Shown here: positions 1 to 8,144 of the stretch, in pieces
Numbering within the stretch: position 1 is the first letter of the stretch
Layout of the letters: every line of letters starts with the position of its first letter
Origin: Tamaricihabitans halophyticus
GTDB taxonomy: Bacteria; Actinomycetota; Actinomycetes; Mycobacteriales; Pseudonocardiaceae
Reading direction: 5' to 3'
Assembly (NCBI RefSeq): GCF_004340875.1
Contig: NZ_SLXQ01000002.1
Coordinates: 372,001 to 436,000 of the forward strand
Length of the DNA stretch: 64,000 nt
Notes under the pieces: model-generated
Told to the model about the DNA's origin: nothing
Seen by the model: the letters and a program-made list of their open reading frames with translations, nothing else
Databases searched by the model: none
Program-made: the position numbers and the translations under genes

Positions 1-1435
1 CCATCGCCACGATCTGCTGGGCGAGTACGTCAAGTGGGTTCCGCGGGTAGCGCATCGCCTCGATCGCCCCAGCGGTCATCCGCTCCGCGACCACCGCGCA
101 GGACACCAGATCGCCCCGGAACTTCGGGAACATCACGCCCGTGGATACGGCGCCGACATGGTGGCCAGCGCGCCCGACACGTTGCAGCCCGGACGCGACC
201 GTTGGTGGCGCCTCCACCTGCACGACCAGATCCACCGCGCCCATATCGATGCCGAGTTCGAGGGAGGAGGTGGCGACGACGCAGGCCAGCCGTCCACCTT
301 TCAGCTCTTCCTCGACCCTGGTGCGCTGCTCTCTGGACATGGAACCGTGATGCGCCTTGGCTACCGGGCCATCCTCGGTACCTTCGGCGGTTGTTGTTTC
401 GGTGATCCCCGCCGCCCACCCGGATTCGGCGATCGCCTCGGCGGGAAACCGGCCGACGTCTCGTGGATATACCGGTTCTTCCGCGGCCAGCTCGTTGAGC
501 TTCGCGGTGAGCCGTTCGGCGAGCCGCCGGGAGTTGGCGAACACGATCGTCGACTGATGTGCCCGTACCAGCTCGAGGATCCGGCGCTGTACCGCCGGCC
601 AGACCGACGGTTGCGATTGACCGTCTCCGTCGGATTCCCCGGTATCCGACTCCTGCCGGGGTTGGGCCTGCTCCGTGGCGCCGGGGTTGCCGAGATCCTC
701 GAGTGGCACCTCGACGCGGACGTGAATGGTCTTGGCCGTCTCCGGCTGGACGACCCGTACCGGTCTACCGCCGGCGAGGAAGGTGCTCACCTCGGCCACC
801 GGTCGCACGGTCGCGGAAAGGCCGATGCGCTGGGCGGGTTTGGCAAGCAGCGCGTCCAGCCGCTCGAGGGACAGCGCGAGATGGGCGCCGCGTTTTCCAC
901 CGGCGACCGCGTGTACCTCGTCCAGGATGACCGTCTCGACCCCGCGCAGCGATTCCCGCGCCGCCGAGGTCAGCAGCAGAAACAATGATTCGGGCGTGGT
1001 GACGAGCACATCGGGTGGGCTGCGAGTGAAGGCGCGGCGTTGCTCTGCCGGTGTATCGCCGGTGCGCATACCCACGGTGATGGCCGGCTCGGGTTGCCCG
1101 AGCCGGGTGGCCGCCTGGCGGATTCCGGCCAGTGGGGCACGTAGGTTGCGCTGTACGTCGACGGCCAGTGCCTTCAACGGTGAGACGTAGAGCACGCGGC
1201 ACCGTTGCTGGCGCGCTGGGGTATCGGCGGTGCTCGAAAAGGTGCTGGTGGCGAGCCGATCCAGTGCCCAGAGGAAAGCCGCCAGTGTCTTGCCGGACCC
1301 GGTGGGGGCGACGACCAGCGCGTGTTCGCCCGCCGCCGCGGCCTGCCAGGCGCCCGCTTGTGCTTCGGTCGGCGCGGCAAAGGCGCCGGTGAACCACTGG
1401 CGGGTCGCGGTGGAGAACGGTTCTAGCGGGTCCAT
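1..1435 (-). CDS. lhr: Lhr-family ATP-dependent DNA helicase (5' part; runs off left edge)
   Basis: This is a superfamily 2 helicase of the Lhr (large helicase-related) type, a 3'-5' DNA/RNA-DNA translocase linked to DNA repair. The first 478 codons are visible. Translation from the ATG at 1435 gives the Q-motif region (EAQAGAWQ), the Walker A motif PTGSGKT near residue 46, the TTPES motif, DEVH (Walker B), GLSATV (motif III), and then helicase domain 2 with ATSSLELGID and QRVGRAGH (motif VI). The start has a G-rich ribosome site just upstream. Family members exceed 1,400 residues, so about two thirds of the gene lies left of the window. It is divergent from the Hsp70-like gene. Identification is from motifs seen directly. 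Confidence 0.93.
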   Translation of the reverse strand, partial: MDPLEPFSTATRQWFTGAFAAPTEAQAGAWQAAAAGEHALVVAPTGSGKTLAAFLWALDRLATSTFSSTADTPARQQRCRVLYVSPLKALAVDVQRNLRAPLAGIRQAATRLGQPEPAITVGMRTGDTPAEQRRAFTRSPPDVLVTTPESLFLLLTSAARESLRGVETVILDEVHAVAGGKRGAHLALSLERLDALLAKPAQRIGLSATVRPVAEVSTFLAGGRPVRVVQPETAKTIHVRVEVPLEDLGNPGATEQAQPRQESDTGESDGDGQSQPSVWPAVQRRILELVRAHQSTIVFANSRRLAERLTAKLNELAAEEPVYPRDVGRFPAEAIAESGWAAGITETTTAEGTEDGPVAKAHHGSMSREQRTRVEEELKGGRLACVVATSSLELGIDMGAVDLVVQVEAPPTVASGLQRVGRAGHHVGAVSTGVMFPKFRGDLVSCAVVAERMTAGAIEAMRYPRNPLDVLAQQIVAM

Positions 1436-1624
1436 ACCCCCATCCTGGTTCAGACCACCGACATACCGCAGGCGGCGCGGTGCCGAACACGCTCCGCTAC
1501 CAGGGTGACCCGTCCGAGGCGCAAATCTGCGGGCAACGACCACCGTGTTGCGCGAACATGGCAACATCACGCACGACACGGGGCCGGTTGGTCGGTGTTC
1601 ACGACAAGGACGAGGGGAGCGGTA

Positions 1625-3619
1625 GTGCGGATCCTTTCGGTGGATCTCGGCACGTCCAATACCGCGGCTGTACTGTCCGCGCACGGGCGTCCACCGAGAG
1701 TCATTGAGGTCGACGGTTCGGCGACTTTGCCGTCGTCGGTCTTCGCCGATGAGGATGGCAACCTCATGGTTGGCAGGGATGCCGAGCGACGCGCGCGGCT
1801 GGATCCCGCACGGTTCGAACCCAATCCGAAACGCCGCGTGGACGAGGGGAATCTGCTGCTCGGCGATCGGGTCGTGCCGGTGGCCGAAGCGCTCAGCGCG
1901 GTGCTGCGCAGGGTCAGTGAGGAAACCTCCCGCCAGCTTGGTGGCGCGGTCCCGGACGAGGTGCGACTCAGTCACCCCGCGCAGTGGGGTCCGGTGCGGC
2001 GAAACGTGTTGCTGTCCGCGGCGCGCCAGGCCGGCTTTGGTTCGAACCTGGTCCTGGTTCCCGAACCGGTCGCGGCCGCCGCGCATTACGCCGCGCTTTC
2101 CGGGTACTCGCTGGCGCCCGGGCAGTCACTCGCGGTCTACGACCTTGGCGCCGGTACCTTCGACGTGGCCGTGGTCGGCGCTACTCAGCAGGGTTTCGCC
2201 GTGCTCGCCGAGGGGGGTTTACCTGACCTCGGCGGGTTGGATGTGGATCAGGCACTGCTCGAGCACGTCGGTAGGCAGGTTTCGTTTCGCGATCCGCAGC
2301 GCTGGCAGCGACTGTTGCGGCCGGAGTCGACGGCTGATCGCCGGGCGCAGCGTGCGCTGCGGGAGGACGTCAAGGAAGCGAAGGAGTCGCTTTCCCGGCA
2401 TCCGCAGACCGAGGTGCCGATGCCGGAGCCGTTTGATGACGTGCTCGTCACGCGCGCCGAGCTGGAAGCACTGGTGCGGCCGAGCCTGTTGCGCAGCGTG
2501 GAGCTGCTGGCCAGCACGGTCCGGTCCACGGGGACCACACCTGATCAGCTCGCGGGTATCTATCTGGTCGGTGGATCCAGCCGGATACCGCTGGTCGCCA
2601 GTCTGATCGGGGAGCAGCTCGGTGTGGTGCCGACGAGCCTGGACCAGCCGGAGACCGCCGTCGCTCTCGGCGCGCACCACGTATCCGAGGAAGGCCTGCG
2701 GATGCGTACACACGACCTCGGTGGCGTGGTCGGTGGCGCGGCCGCCGCCAGTCAGCTCGGCCAAACCGGCCAGCCCAGCCAAGCTAGCCAGCCGACTGGC
2801 GTCGGACCGAGTTCGGGTGGACTGCCCAGTCAGGCCCAGCCCGGTCAGGCCCAACCCGGTCAGGCCCAGCCTGGTCAGCGACCGGCAGGGCCTCCGCCCG
2901 CTGCCGGCGGTCCGCAAAACCCTGGCTACCGGCCAGCCGCGGCGGGGCCGAATAACCCGGCGCCCGTCCGCGGCGGTTATCCGGCTGGTTCGGGCACGGC
3001 GCAGCTGCCCAAGTCGGCCAAGAACGCCAAGAACAGTTCCAAGAACAGGGCACTGCTTATTGGCGGTATCGCGGCGGCGGTGTTATTGCTCGGTGGGCTC
3101 GCGGCGTTCATTTTCTTGCGGGGCGACGACAGTCAGCCGAGTGCCGAGGAGTGCCAACAGCCTGGCGAGACTGACGATGTCGGCTTCACCAACTGCATGC
3201 GCCAGCTGGCCGGCAGCATCGCCGACCAGGGCGACTGTTCCAGCGGATTGAACGCGGGTGGCTACGAAATGGGCTCGATTGGTGGCCCGATGGTCAGCTG
3301 CAAGATCCCCGAGGTCGAGGGCGCGTCGCTGATCTATTACCACGCTCCTTCGCAGGCGCAGGCGGATACCTCGATGAACGTGATGGACCAGATCACCGGT
3401 GCGCAGGGCAACGCCGTGGAGGCCAATTGGCAGGGCAACGGGTTGGCCGGTCGGTACCGGTCAACGGCCGGCCCCTCGATTGCCGTGTTGACCTTCACGG
3501 TGAACGACCGGCCGGTTTACGGCACCATCATCAAACCGAATCTGGGCGGCGGTTCGACCGATCCCAACGACCTCGCCGACGTGTTCGAGAAGAACGTGGT
3601 GCCAGAAAGCACTGAGTGA
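1625..3619 (+). CDS. Hsp70-like ATPase with transmembrane anchor and external C-terminal domain
   Basis: A 664-residue protein of actinobacterial type. Residues 1-360 form an Hsp70/actin-fold ATPase (VDLGTSNT phosphate loop at the start, YDLGAGTFDVAV, and the VGGSSRIPLV adenosine motif). Residues about 375-470 are a low-complexity linker rich in Gln, Pro and Gly, including three QAQPG repeats encoded by 15-bp tandem units at 2831-2875, ending in a Lys/Asn-rich stretch. One transmembrane helix follows (about 475-498), then an external domain of about 165 residues with four cysteines that could form two disulfides. The GTG at 1625 is chosen because a GGGGAG ribosome site precedes it and the ATPase fold begins there. 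The substrate-binding domain of true DnaK is absent. A role in sensing or envelope quality control is possible but unproven. Confidence 0.85.
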   Translation: MRILSVDLGTSNTAAVLSAHGRPPRVIEVDGSATLPSSVFADEDGNLMVGRDAERRARLDPARFEPNPKRRVDEGNLLLGDRVVPVAEALSAVLRRVSEETSRQLGGAVPDEVRLSHPAQWGPVRRNVLLSAARQAGFGSNLVLVPEPVAAAAHYAALSGYSLAPGQSLAVYDLGAGTFDVAVVGATQQGFAVLAEGGLPDLGGLDVDQALLEHVGRQVSFRDPQRWQRLLRPESTADRRAQRALREDVKEAKESLSRHPQTEVPMPEPFDDVLVTRAELEALVRPSLLRSVELLASTVRSTGTTPDQLAGIYLVGGSSRIPLVASLIGEQLGVVPTSLDQPETAVALGAHHVSEEGLRMRTHDLGGVVGGAAAASQLGQTGQPSQASQPTGVGPSSGGLPSQAQPGQAQPGQAQPGQRPAGPPPAAGGPQNPGYRPAAAGPNNPAPVRGGYPAGSGTAQLPKSAKNAKNSSKNRALLIGGIAAAVLLLGGLAAFIFLRGDDSQPSAEECQQPGETDDVGFTNCMRQLAGSIADQGDCSSGLNAGGYEMGSIGGPMVSCKIPEVEGASLIYYHAPSQAQADTSMNVMDQITGAQGNAVEANWQGNGLAGRYRSTAGPSIAVLTFTVNDRPVYGTIIKPNLGGGSTDPNDLADVFEKNVVPESTE

Positions 3620-3628
3620 GTTGGGCGG

Positions 3629-3748
3629 CTAGCGGTTCCGCATGTTGCGTAGCGCGATCACGCCCACCACGATCGCCGAGATGATCACCACGAGCGAGGC
3701 GATCTCCAGTGCGGTGGAGCCGAGCGGGGAGTTCTGCGCGAGCAGCAT
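3629..3748 (-). CDS. Small single-pass membrane protein (39 aa), unrecognised
   Basis: An ATG at 3748 opens a 39-codon frame with a short polar N-terminus (MLLAQNSPLGST), one clean hydrophobic helix rich in Ile/Val/Leu (about residues 14-33) and a basic tail (RNMRNR). The basic C-terminus predicts N-out, C-in topology. A GGAG lies only a few bases upstream of the start. The gene is convergent with the Hsp70-like gene, ending 9 bp from its stop. Hydrophobicity, positive-inside bias and start context support a real gene, but I recognise no family and a chance frame cannot be excluded. Confidence 0.5.
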   Translation of the reverse strand: MLLAQNSPLGSTALEIASLVVIISAIVVGVIALRNMRNR

Positions 3749-3797
3749 GGCTCCAGTGTAGGGATGCGGGCCGGCTGGGACATGGGATGCTGGGTAC

Positions 3798-4466
3798 ATG
3801 ACCGACCAGCAGTGGCAAGCAGTGGACGATTACTTCACCGGGCTGCTGGACACGGCTGACCCGGTGCTGGACGCGGCGCTTGCCGCCAATGCGGCCGCGG
3901 AGCTACCGGATATCGGCGTAGCGCCGAACCAGGGCCGATTTCTGCAGTTGCTGGCCAGGATGCGGGGCGCGCGGAACATCCTCGAGGTGGGCACGCTCGG
4001 CGGCTACAGCACGATCTGGTTGGCCAGGGCACTCGGCGCGGACGGTCGGTTGATCAGTCTCGAAGTCGATCCGAAGCATGCTGAGGTCGCGCGGCAGAAC
4101 ATCGCCCGTGCCGGGTTGACGGATCAGGTGCAGATTCGGGTGGGTAGGGCGGTGGACACCCTTGCGGAGCTGGCCGGTGAAGGCGTTGGGCCATTCGACT
4201 TCATCTTTATCGACGCGGACAAGCCCAGTAATCCGGACTACTTCGCATGGGCGCTGCGGCTTTCCGTGCCGGGCAGTGTGATCGTGGTGGACAACGTGGT
4301 TCGAAACGGCGCGGTAGTCGATGCGGACAGCGCCGATCCAAAGGTACGGGGGGTGCGGGCGCTTGCCGAGGCCGTCGCTGCCGAGCCACGGGTACGCGCG
4401 ACCGTGCTGCAGACCGTGGGCGGCAAGGGCTACGACGGTTTCCTGCTCGCCGAGGTACGGCACTAG
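3798..4466 (+). CDS. Class I SAM-dependent O-methyltransferase
   Basis: A 222-residue methyltransferase of the caffeoyl-CoA/catechol O-methyltransferase-like family (Methyltransf_3). Visible motifs are ILEVGTLGGYSTIWLA (SAM-binding motif I, about residue 55), LISLEVDP (acidic end of strand 2), FDFIFIDADK (metal/catalytic region, about 135) and VIVVDNVVRNGAV. The IDADK and VDN acids correspond to divalent-metal ligands in this family. Length is normal. The natural substrate cannot be read from sequence; bacterial relatives methylate small catechols. It stands alone between the tiny membrane gene and DUF3046. Confidence 0.9.
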   Translation: MTDQQWQAVDDYFTGLLDTADPVLDAALAANAAAELPDIGVAPNQGRFLQLLARMRGARNILEVGTLGGYSTIWLARALGADGRLISLEVDPKHAEVARQNIARAGLTDQVQIRVGRAVDTLAELAGEGVGPFDFIFIDADKPSNPDYFAWALRLSVPGSVIVVDNVVRNGAVVDADSADPKVRGVRALAEAVAAEPRVRATVLQTVGGKGYDGFLLAEVRH

Positions 4467-4555
4467 CTGAGCGCGTCGGTCGGCTGGAAGCTTGCTGGGA
4501 ACTTGGCGGGTGCTTGCCGCGGGGTGTTGTCGGGCAGACCGTAGGCTGGGCGGCG

Positions 4556-4750
4556 ATGCGTATTACGGCGTTCCGAAGGCTGATGGCCGAGGAGTTCGGT
4601 GAGGTGCGGGCTGAGATGCTCGCACGGGATCACGTGTTGAGCGCGCTTGGCGGGCGGACCGTGGATCAGGCGTTGGCTGAGGGGGAAGCGGCCAAGCGGG
4701 TGTGGCTCGCGGTGTGCGATGACCTCGAGGTGCCAAAGGATCGGCGCTAG
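4556..4750 (+). CDS. DUF3046 family protein
   Basis: A 64-residue soluble protein from the ATG at 4556. It matches my memory of DUF3046, a small actinobacterial family usually encoded immediately upstream of recA; the helical FRRLM, FGEVRAEML, HVLSALGGRT and DLEVPKDRR segments fit. No catalytic motif is visible and the function is unknown. It ends directly at the start of an 11-bp repeat array that separates it from the recA regulatory region. Confidence 0.8.
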   Translation: MRITAFRRLMAEEFGEVRAEMLARDHVLSALGGRTVDQALAEGEAAKRVWLAVCDDLEVPKDRR

Positions 4751-4804
4751 ACCAGTCTGGACCAGCTCTAGACCGGCTCTAGACCAGCTCTGGACCAGCA
4801 CTGG
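4751..4804. repeat. Five-copy 11-bp tandem array upstream of recA
   Basis: Five adjoining units beginning ACCRG: ACCAGTCTGG (10 bp), then ACCAGCTCTAG, ACCGGCTCTAG, ACCAGCTCTGG and ACCAGCACTGG (11 bp each). Several units are themselves small inverted repeats (CCAG-N1-2-CTGG). The period is close to one helical turn, so identical edges would face one side of the helix. It starts right after the DUF3046 stop codon and ends 91 bp before the recA SOS box. Function unknown. Confidence 0.85.
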
Positions 4805-4852
4805 CTATCGGAACCAGTCGTTAGATCGCAGGTCAGAGGCATTTTTCGGGTC

Positions 4853-4874
4853 CGGGAAGAGAAAAGTCTTCCCG
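4853..4874. terminator. Hairpin between DUF3046 and recA
   Basis: An 8-bp perfect stem (CGGGAAGA with TCTTCCCG) closes a 6-nt loop (GAAAAG). There is no U-tract on the plus side. It lies 102 bp after the DUF3046 stop codon and 21 bp before the SOS box. It may end read-through from DUF3046 or be part of the recA promoter region. Together with the repeat array and SOS box it accounts for most of the 331-bp gap. Confidence 0.4.
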
Positions 4875-4895
4875 CTGGGCGTGTCGCCCGCGGCA

Positions 4896-4911
4896 TCGAA
4901 CAGATGTTCGT
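4896..4911. promoter_or_regulatory. LexA binding site (SOS box) of recA
   Basis: TCGAACAGATGTTCGT contains a perfect GAAC-N4-GTTC core, the actinobacterial LexA operator. It lies 171 bp upstream of the recA start codon. LexA is encoded in this same window (29609-30439), so recA induction on LexA cleavage is expected. A DnaA-box-like TTGTCCACA sits just downstream at 4939-4947. Confidence 0.85.
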
Positions 4912-5081
4912 CTACCATGTTCTCCACAGTGGGGTCAGTTGTCCACAGCTCGGCTCCGCTGACTGGATTTGTCGGCCCTGGCGCTTAGCGTCAATGGTGT
5001 AAGGCAAGCGAGAACGCACGACGACTCGAGCCGGTGAAGCACAGCCCGAGCGTCGCACAGGCAACGAGGTGGATTCTCAAT

Positions 5082-6125
5082 ATGGCACCAGCAGCACCAG
5101 ACAAGGACAAGGCGCTCGAGCTGGCCCTTGCCCAGATCGACAAACAGTTCGGCAAGGGGTCGGTGATGCGCCTTGGCGAGGAGGGGCGTGCACCCGTCGA
5201 GGTGGTTCCCACCGGTTCGATCGCGCTGGATGTCGCACTGGGGATCGGAGGCCTGCCGCGCGGTAGGGTCGTCGAGGTCTACGGTCCGGAGTCCTCGGGT
5301 AAGACCACCGTCGCGCTGCACGCGGTGGCCAACGCGCAGAAGTCGGGCGGGATCGCGGCCTTCGTGGACGCCGAACACGCGCTCGACCCGGAGTACGCCA
5401 AGAAGCTCGGGGTGGATACCGACGCCCTCCTCGTGTCCCAGCCGGACACCGGTGAGCAAGCGCTGGAGATCGCGGACATGCTGATCCGCTCTGGCGCGCT
5501 GGACATCCTGGTGATCGACTCGGTGGCCGCGCTGGTGCCTCGTGCGGAAATCGAAGGCGAGATGGGCGACTCGCATGTGGGTCTGCAGGCCCGGTTGATG
5601 AGCCAGGCGCTGCGTAAGATCACCGGTGCGCTGCACAACTCGGGTACCACCGCGGTGTTCATCAACCAGCTGCGGGAGAAGGTCGGCGTGATGTTCGGCT
5701 CGCCGGAGACGACCACGGGCGGTAAGGCGTTGAAGTTCTACGCTTCGGTGCGTCTGGACGTGCGGCGGATCGAGACCCTCAAGGATGGCGGTGAGCCGGT
5801 GGGTAACCGCACCAGGGTGAAGGTCGTGAAGAACAAGGTCGCGCCACCGTTCAAGCAGGCCGAATTCGACATCCTGTACGGCCACGGAGTGTCCCGTGAG
5901 GGCTCGCTGATCGATATGGGTGTTGAGCAAGGCATTCTGCGTAAGTCCGGCGCCTGGTACACCTATGAGGGCGATCAGCTCGGCCAGGGTAAGGAGAACG
6001 CGCGGAAGTTCTTGCGGGACAACCCGGACATAGCCAACGAGATCGAGAAGCGAATCAAGGACAAGCTCGGCATCGGTGCCACGCTGGATGCCGATGAGAC
6101 GGTCCCCGCTCCCGTTGACTTCTGA
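5082..6125 (+). CDS. recA: Recombinase RecA
   Basis: The 347-residue RecA drives homologous strand exchange and stimulates LexA self-cleavage. The ATG at 5082 ([15 protein letters not shown]) is preceded by GAGGTGG at a good distance; an upstream in-frame start would add 16 unlikely residues. Visible features are [10 protein letters not shown], the Walker A motif GPESSGKTT (about residue 67), [38 protein letters not shown] (Walker B), the L2/ATP-cap region [21 protein letters not shown], and an acidic tail. No intein interrupts it. It is controlled by the SOS box at 4896-4911 and overlaps recX at its end. Confidence 0.98.
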   Translation: MAPAAPDKDKALELALAQIDKQFGKGSVMRLGEEGRAPVEVVPTGSIALDVALGIGGLPRGRVVEVYGPESSGKTTVALHAVANAQKSGGIAAFVDAEHALDPEYAKKLGVDTDALLVSQPDTGEQALEIADMLIRSGALDILVIDSVAALVPRAEIEGEMGDSHVGLQARLMSQALRKITGALHNSGTTAVFINQLREKVGVMFGSPETTTGGKALKFYASVRLDVRRIETLKDGGEPVGNRTRVKVVKNKVAPPFKQAEFDILYGHGVSREGSLIDMGVEQGILRKSGAWYTYEGDQLGQGKENARKFLRDNPDIANEIEKRIKDKLGIGATLDADETVPAPVDF

Positions 6126-6660
6126 GCAGGCCGCGGGTCGTGACTCCGGTCCGAGCGCTCAGCCGGACGGGTTCAGCCAGGCCAAGGACGTCTGTCTCCG
6201 TCTGCTGACCACGCGACCGCGGACGCGTGCCGAGCTCGAGAAGGCCTTGCAGGGCAAGGGATTCGACGAGGAGACAGCTGAGTATGTGCTTGGCCGGCTG
6301 GACAAAGCCGGTCTGGTGGACGATGCCTCGTTCGCTGAAACCTGGGTTCGTAGCAGGCATGTTCACCAAGGGCTTGGCCGCCGCGCGATCGCGGCCGAGC
6401 TACGTCGTAAGGGAGTTGACGAGTCGGTGACCGCCCAGGCGGTGGCCGAGGTCGATCCGGAGTCGGAAGCCGAACGTGCCAGGGAACTCGTGCGCAAGAA
6501 GTTGCGCGGGATGACCAGCGCGACGGCCGGGCTCGACGAGACAACCAAGATGCGTCGACTGGTGGGTATGTTGGCACGCAAGGGTTACGCGGAAGGCCTC
6601 GCCTTCAGCATCGTTCGGGAAGAGCTGGGTGCCGCGGACACCGAGCCACAAGATCCCTAA
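6115..6660 (+). CDS. recX: Recombination regulator RecX
   Basis: RecX binds RecA filaments and inhibits RecA activities. The helical RecX repeats are visible: [55 protein letters not shown] and [21 protein letters not shown]. The start is uncertain: TTG at 6115 gives 181 residues and an 11-bp overlap with recA, while GTG 6076 and ATG 6088 or 6094 also fit but lie deeper in recA without clear ribosome sites. Overlap with recA indicates co-transcription and translational coupling, as in relatives. Confidence 0.93.
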   Translation: MTSEQAAGRDSGPSAQPDGFSQAKDVCLRLLTTRPRTRAELEKALQGKGFDEETAEYVLGRLDKAGLVDDASFAETWVRSRHVHQGLGRRAIAAELRRKGVDESVTAQAVAEVDPESEAERARELVRKKLRGMTSATAGLDETTKMRRLVGMLARKGYAEGLAFSIVREELGAADTEPQDP

Positions 6661-6739
6661 CCTCGCCAACCTTGCAGAACGCGGTCTGGCGGACACCGGT
6701 AACCCGCTCGCGCGCGGCGCCGGCTTTAGGGTGGTCGCC

Positions 6740-7456
6740 ATGACAAGGGAGCTTGGTTTGGAGCGTGACACGGTGCTACCACGACCGGCGCGACATATCG
6801 TGTGGGACTGGAACGGAACGCTGCTGGCCGACAACGACGCTGTGCTCGCGGCGGTGAACAAGGTCTGCGCGGGATTCGAACGACCAGCGGTCACGCTCGC
6901 CGAATGGCGGGCGATATATGGTCGTCCGATCATCCACAGTTACGAGCGACTGCTCGACATGCCGATCGATGACGCCGCATGGGCTCGGGTCGACGCGTAC
7001 TACCACGACCACTACCGGGAGCTGCTGCCAGACTGCGGCCTAGCCGAAGGCGCGCTCGATGCGCTGCGTCAGTGGCGCGCGGCCGGTGGTACCCAGTCCC
7101 TGCTTTCGATGTGGTTCCACGACGAGCTGACGCCGCTGGTTGCCGACTTCGGTCTCGCTGAGCTGTTCGGCAGGGTCGACGGTCTCCAGCGAGAGGTCGG
7201 CGGGGATTCCAAAGTCGAGCATATGCGGTCACATTTGCGTGCCCAACGGCTCGACCCGGCCGAGGTCGTACTAGTTGGCGACGTCGTGGACGATGCCTAC
7301 GCGGCCGAACAGGCGGGCGCTTCCTGCGTGCTGGTGAGTACCGGGATGGCGCCCCGCGATGAACTCGCTCGCACGGGTGCCCCGGTCGCCGATTCCCTTG
7401 CCGATGCGATAAACCATCTGCTGCCGGAAACTGGCGTCCAGAGCCTCCCGCACTGA
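6740..7456 (+). CDS. HAD-family hydrolase (phosphatase)
   Basis: A 238-residue haloacid dehalogenase-superfamily protein. Motif I is VWDWNGTLLADN, with nucleophile Asp and acid/base Asp replaced by Asn in the DxN form. The cap domain follows, motif II is probably the LLSMW region, motif III the Lys in GDSKVEHM, and motif IV the acids of VGDVVDDAYAAEQAG. The DWNGT variant is common in a subgroup of actinobacterial HADs whose substrates are not known to me. The ATG at 6740 starts just before the conserved core. The gene sits alone between recX and the convergent eda. Confidence 0.85.
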   Translation: MTRELGLERDTVLPRPARHIVWDWNGTLLADNDAVLAAVNKVCAGFERPAVTLAEWRAIYGRPIIHSYERLLDMPIDDAAWARVDAYYHDHYRELLPDCGLAEGALDALRQWRAAGGTQSLLSMWFHDELTPLVADFGLAELFGRVDGLQREVGGDSKVEHMRSHLRAQRLDPAEVVLVGDVVDDAYAAEQAGASCVLVSTGMAPRDELARTGAPVADSLADAINHLLPETGVQSLPH

Positions 7457-7496
7457 AACAGAACTCGCCGCGGGCCTCACGATCACTCGCCCAGGA

Positions 7497-8144
7497 TCAC
7501 CCGGCTAGGGCGGCCGCGTCCTTGGCCAGTGCTTCGATCTTGGCGACATCTCCTGCGGCCACGGCGTCCTTGGGGGTCAACCAGGTTCCGCCAACACAGC
7601 CCACATTGGACAGACCGAGGTAGCGCGGTGCGCTGTCCGGGGTGATACCGCCGGTCGGGCAGAAGCGCAGTTCGGGCAGCGGACCAGCGATCGACCGCAG
7701 ATAGTCGACCCCGCCACTGGCCTCGGCGGGGAAGAACTTGAGCGCGCCGAAGCCACGCTCGGCCACCCGCATCGCCTCGGAGACGGTACTGACCCCGGGC
7801 AGGAACGGCAGCCCGGTTGCCGATGCCGCGTCCAGCACGCTGTCCGTGCAACCCGGCGTGACCAGAAACTGCGCCCCCGCGGCGGCGGACTGTTCGGCGT
7901 GCCGGGGCGCAGTCACCGTCCCGGCACCGACCAGCGTCTCCGGTACCTCGGCGCGCACCCGCGCGATCGCCTCCAGTGCGACCGGCGTGCGCAGCGTGAT
8001 CTCGATGATCCGCACACCACCCGCGGCGAGCGCCCGCGCCACTGGAACGGCATGATCGACGTCGTCCAGGACGACCACGGGAACGACGGGCGAAACCTCG
8101 AGTAGCTCGGCGGCGGTGGTCACGGTGGTCAGTGTCTCCTTCAC
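7497..8144 (-). CDS. eda: KDPG aldolase (2-dehydro-3-deoxy-phosphogluconate aldolase)
   Basis: This cleaves 2-keto-3-deoxy-6-phosphogluconate to pyruvate and glyceraldehyde 3-phosphate, the last step of the Entner-Doudoroff pathway. The 215-residue length is typical. Visible motifs are [15 protein letters not shown] with the catalytic Glu, [17 protein letters not shown], and [12 protein letters not shown] with the Schiff-base Lys near residue 136, then [10 protein letters not shown]. It overlaps the 3' end of edd by 4 bp, so the two enzymes are translationally coupled. Confidence 0.96.
   Translation of the reverse strand: MKETLTTVTTAAELLEVSPVVPVVVLDDVDHAVPVARALAAGGVRIIEITLRTPVALEAIARVRAEVPETLVGAGTVTAPRHAEQSAAAGAQFLVTPGCTDSVLDAASATGLPFLPGVSTVSEAMRVAERGFGALKFFPAEASGGVDYLRSIAGPLPELRFCPTGGITPDSAPRYLGLSNVGCVGGTWLTPKDAVAAGDVAKIEALAKDAAALAG

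Noticed and set aside
158-988. Long plus-strand frame across the left end
   Set aside because: The minus strand encodes unmistakable Lhr helicase motifs over the same stretch; the plus frame is a GC-bias shadow.
1505-1624. 40-residue N-terminal extension of the Hsp70-like protein
   Set aside because: The ATPase fold begins at GTG 1625 with a good ribosome site; the extension is Arg/His-rich nonsense-like sequence.
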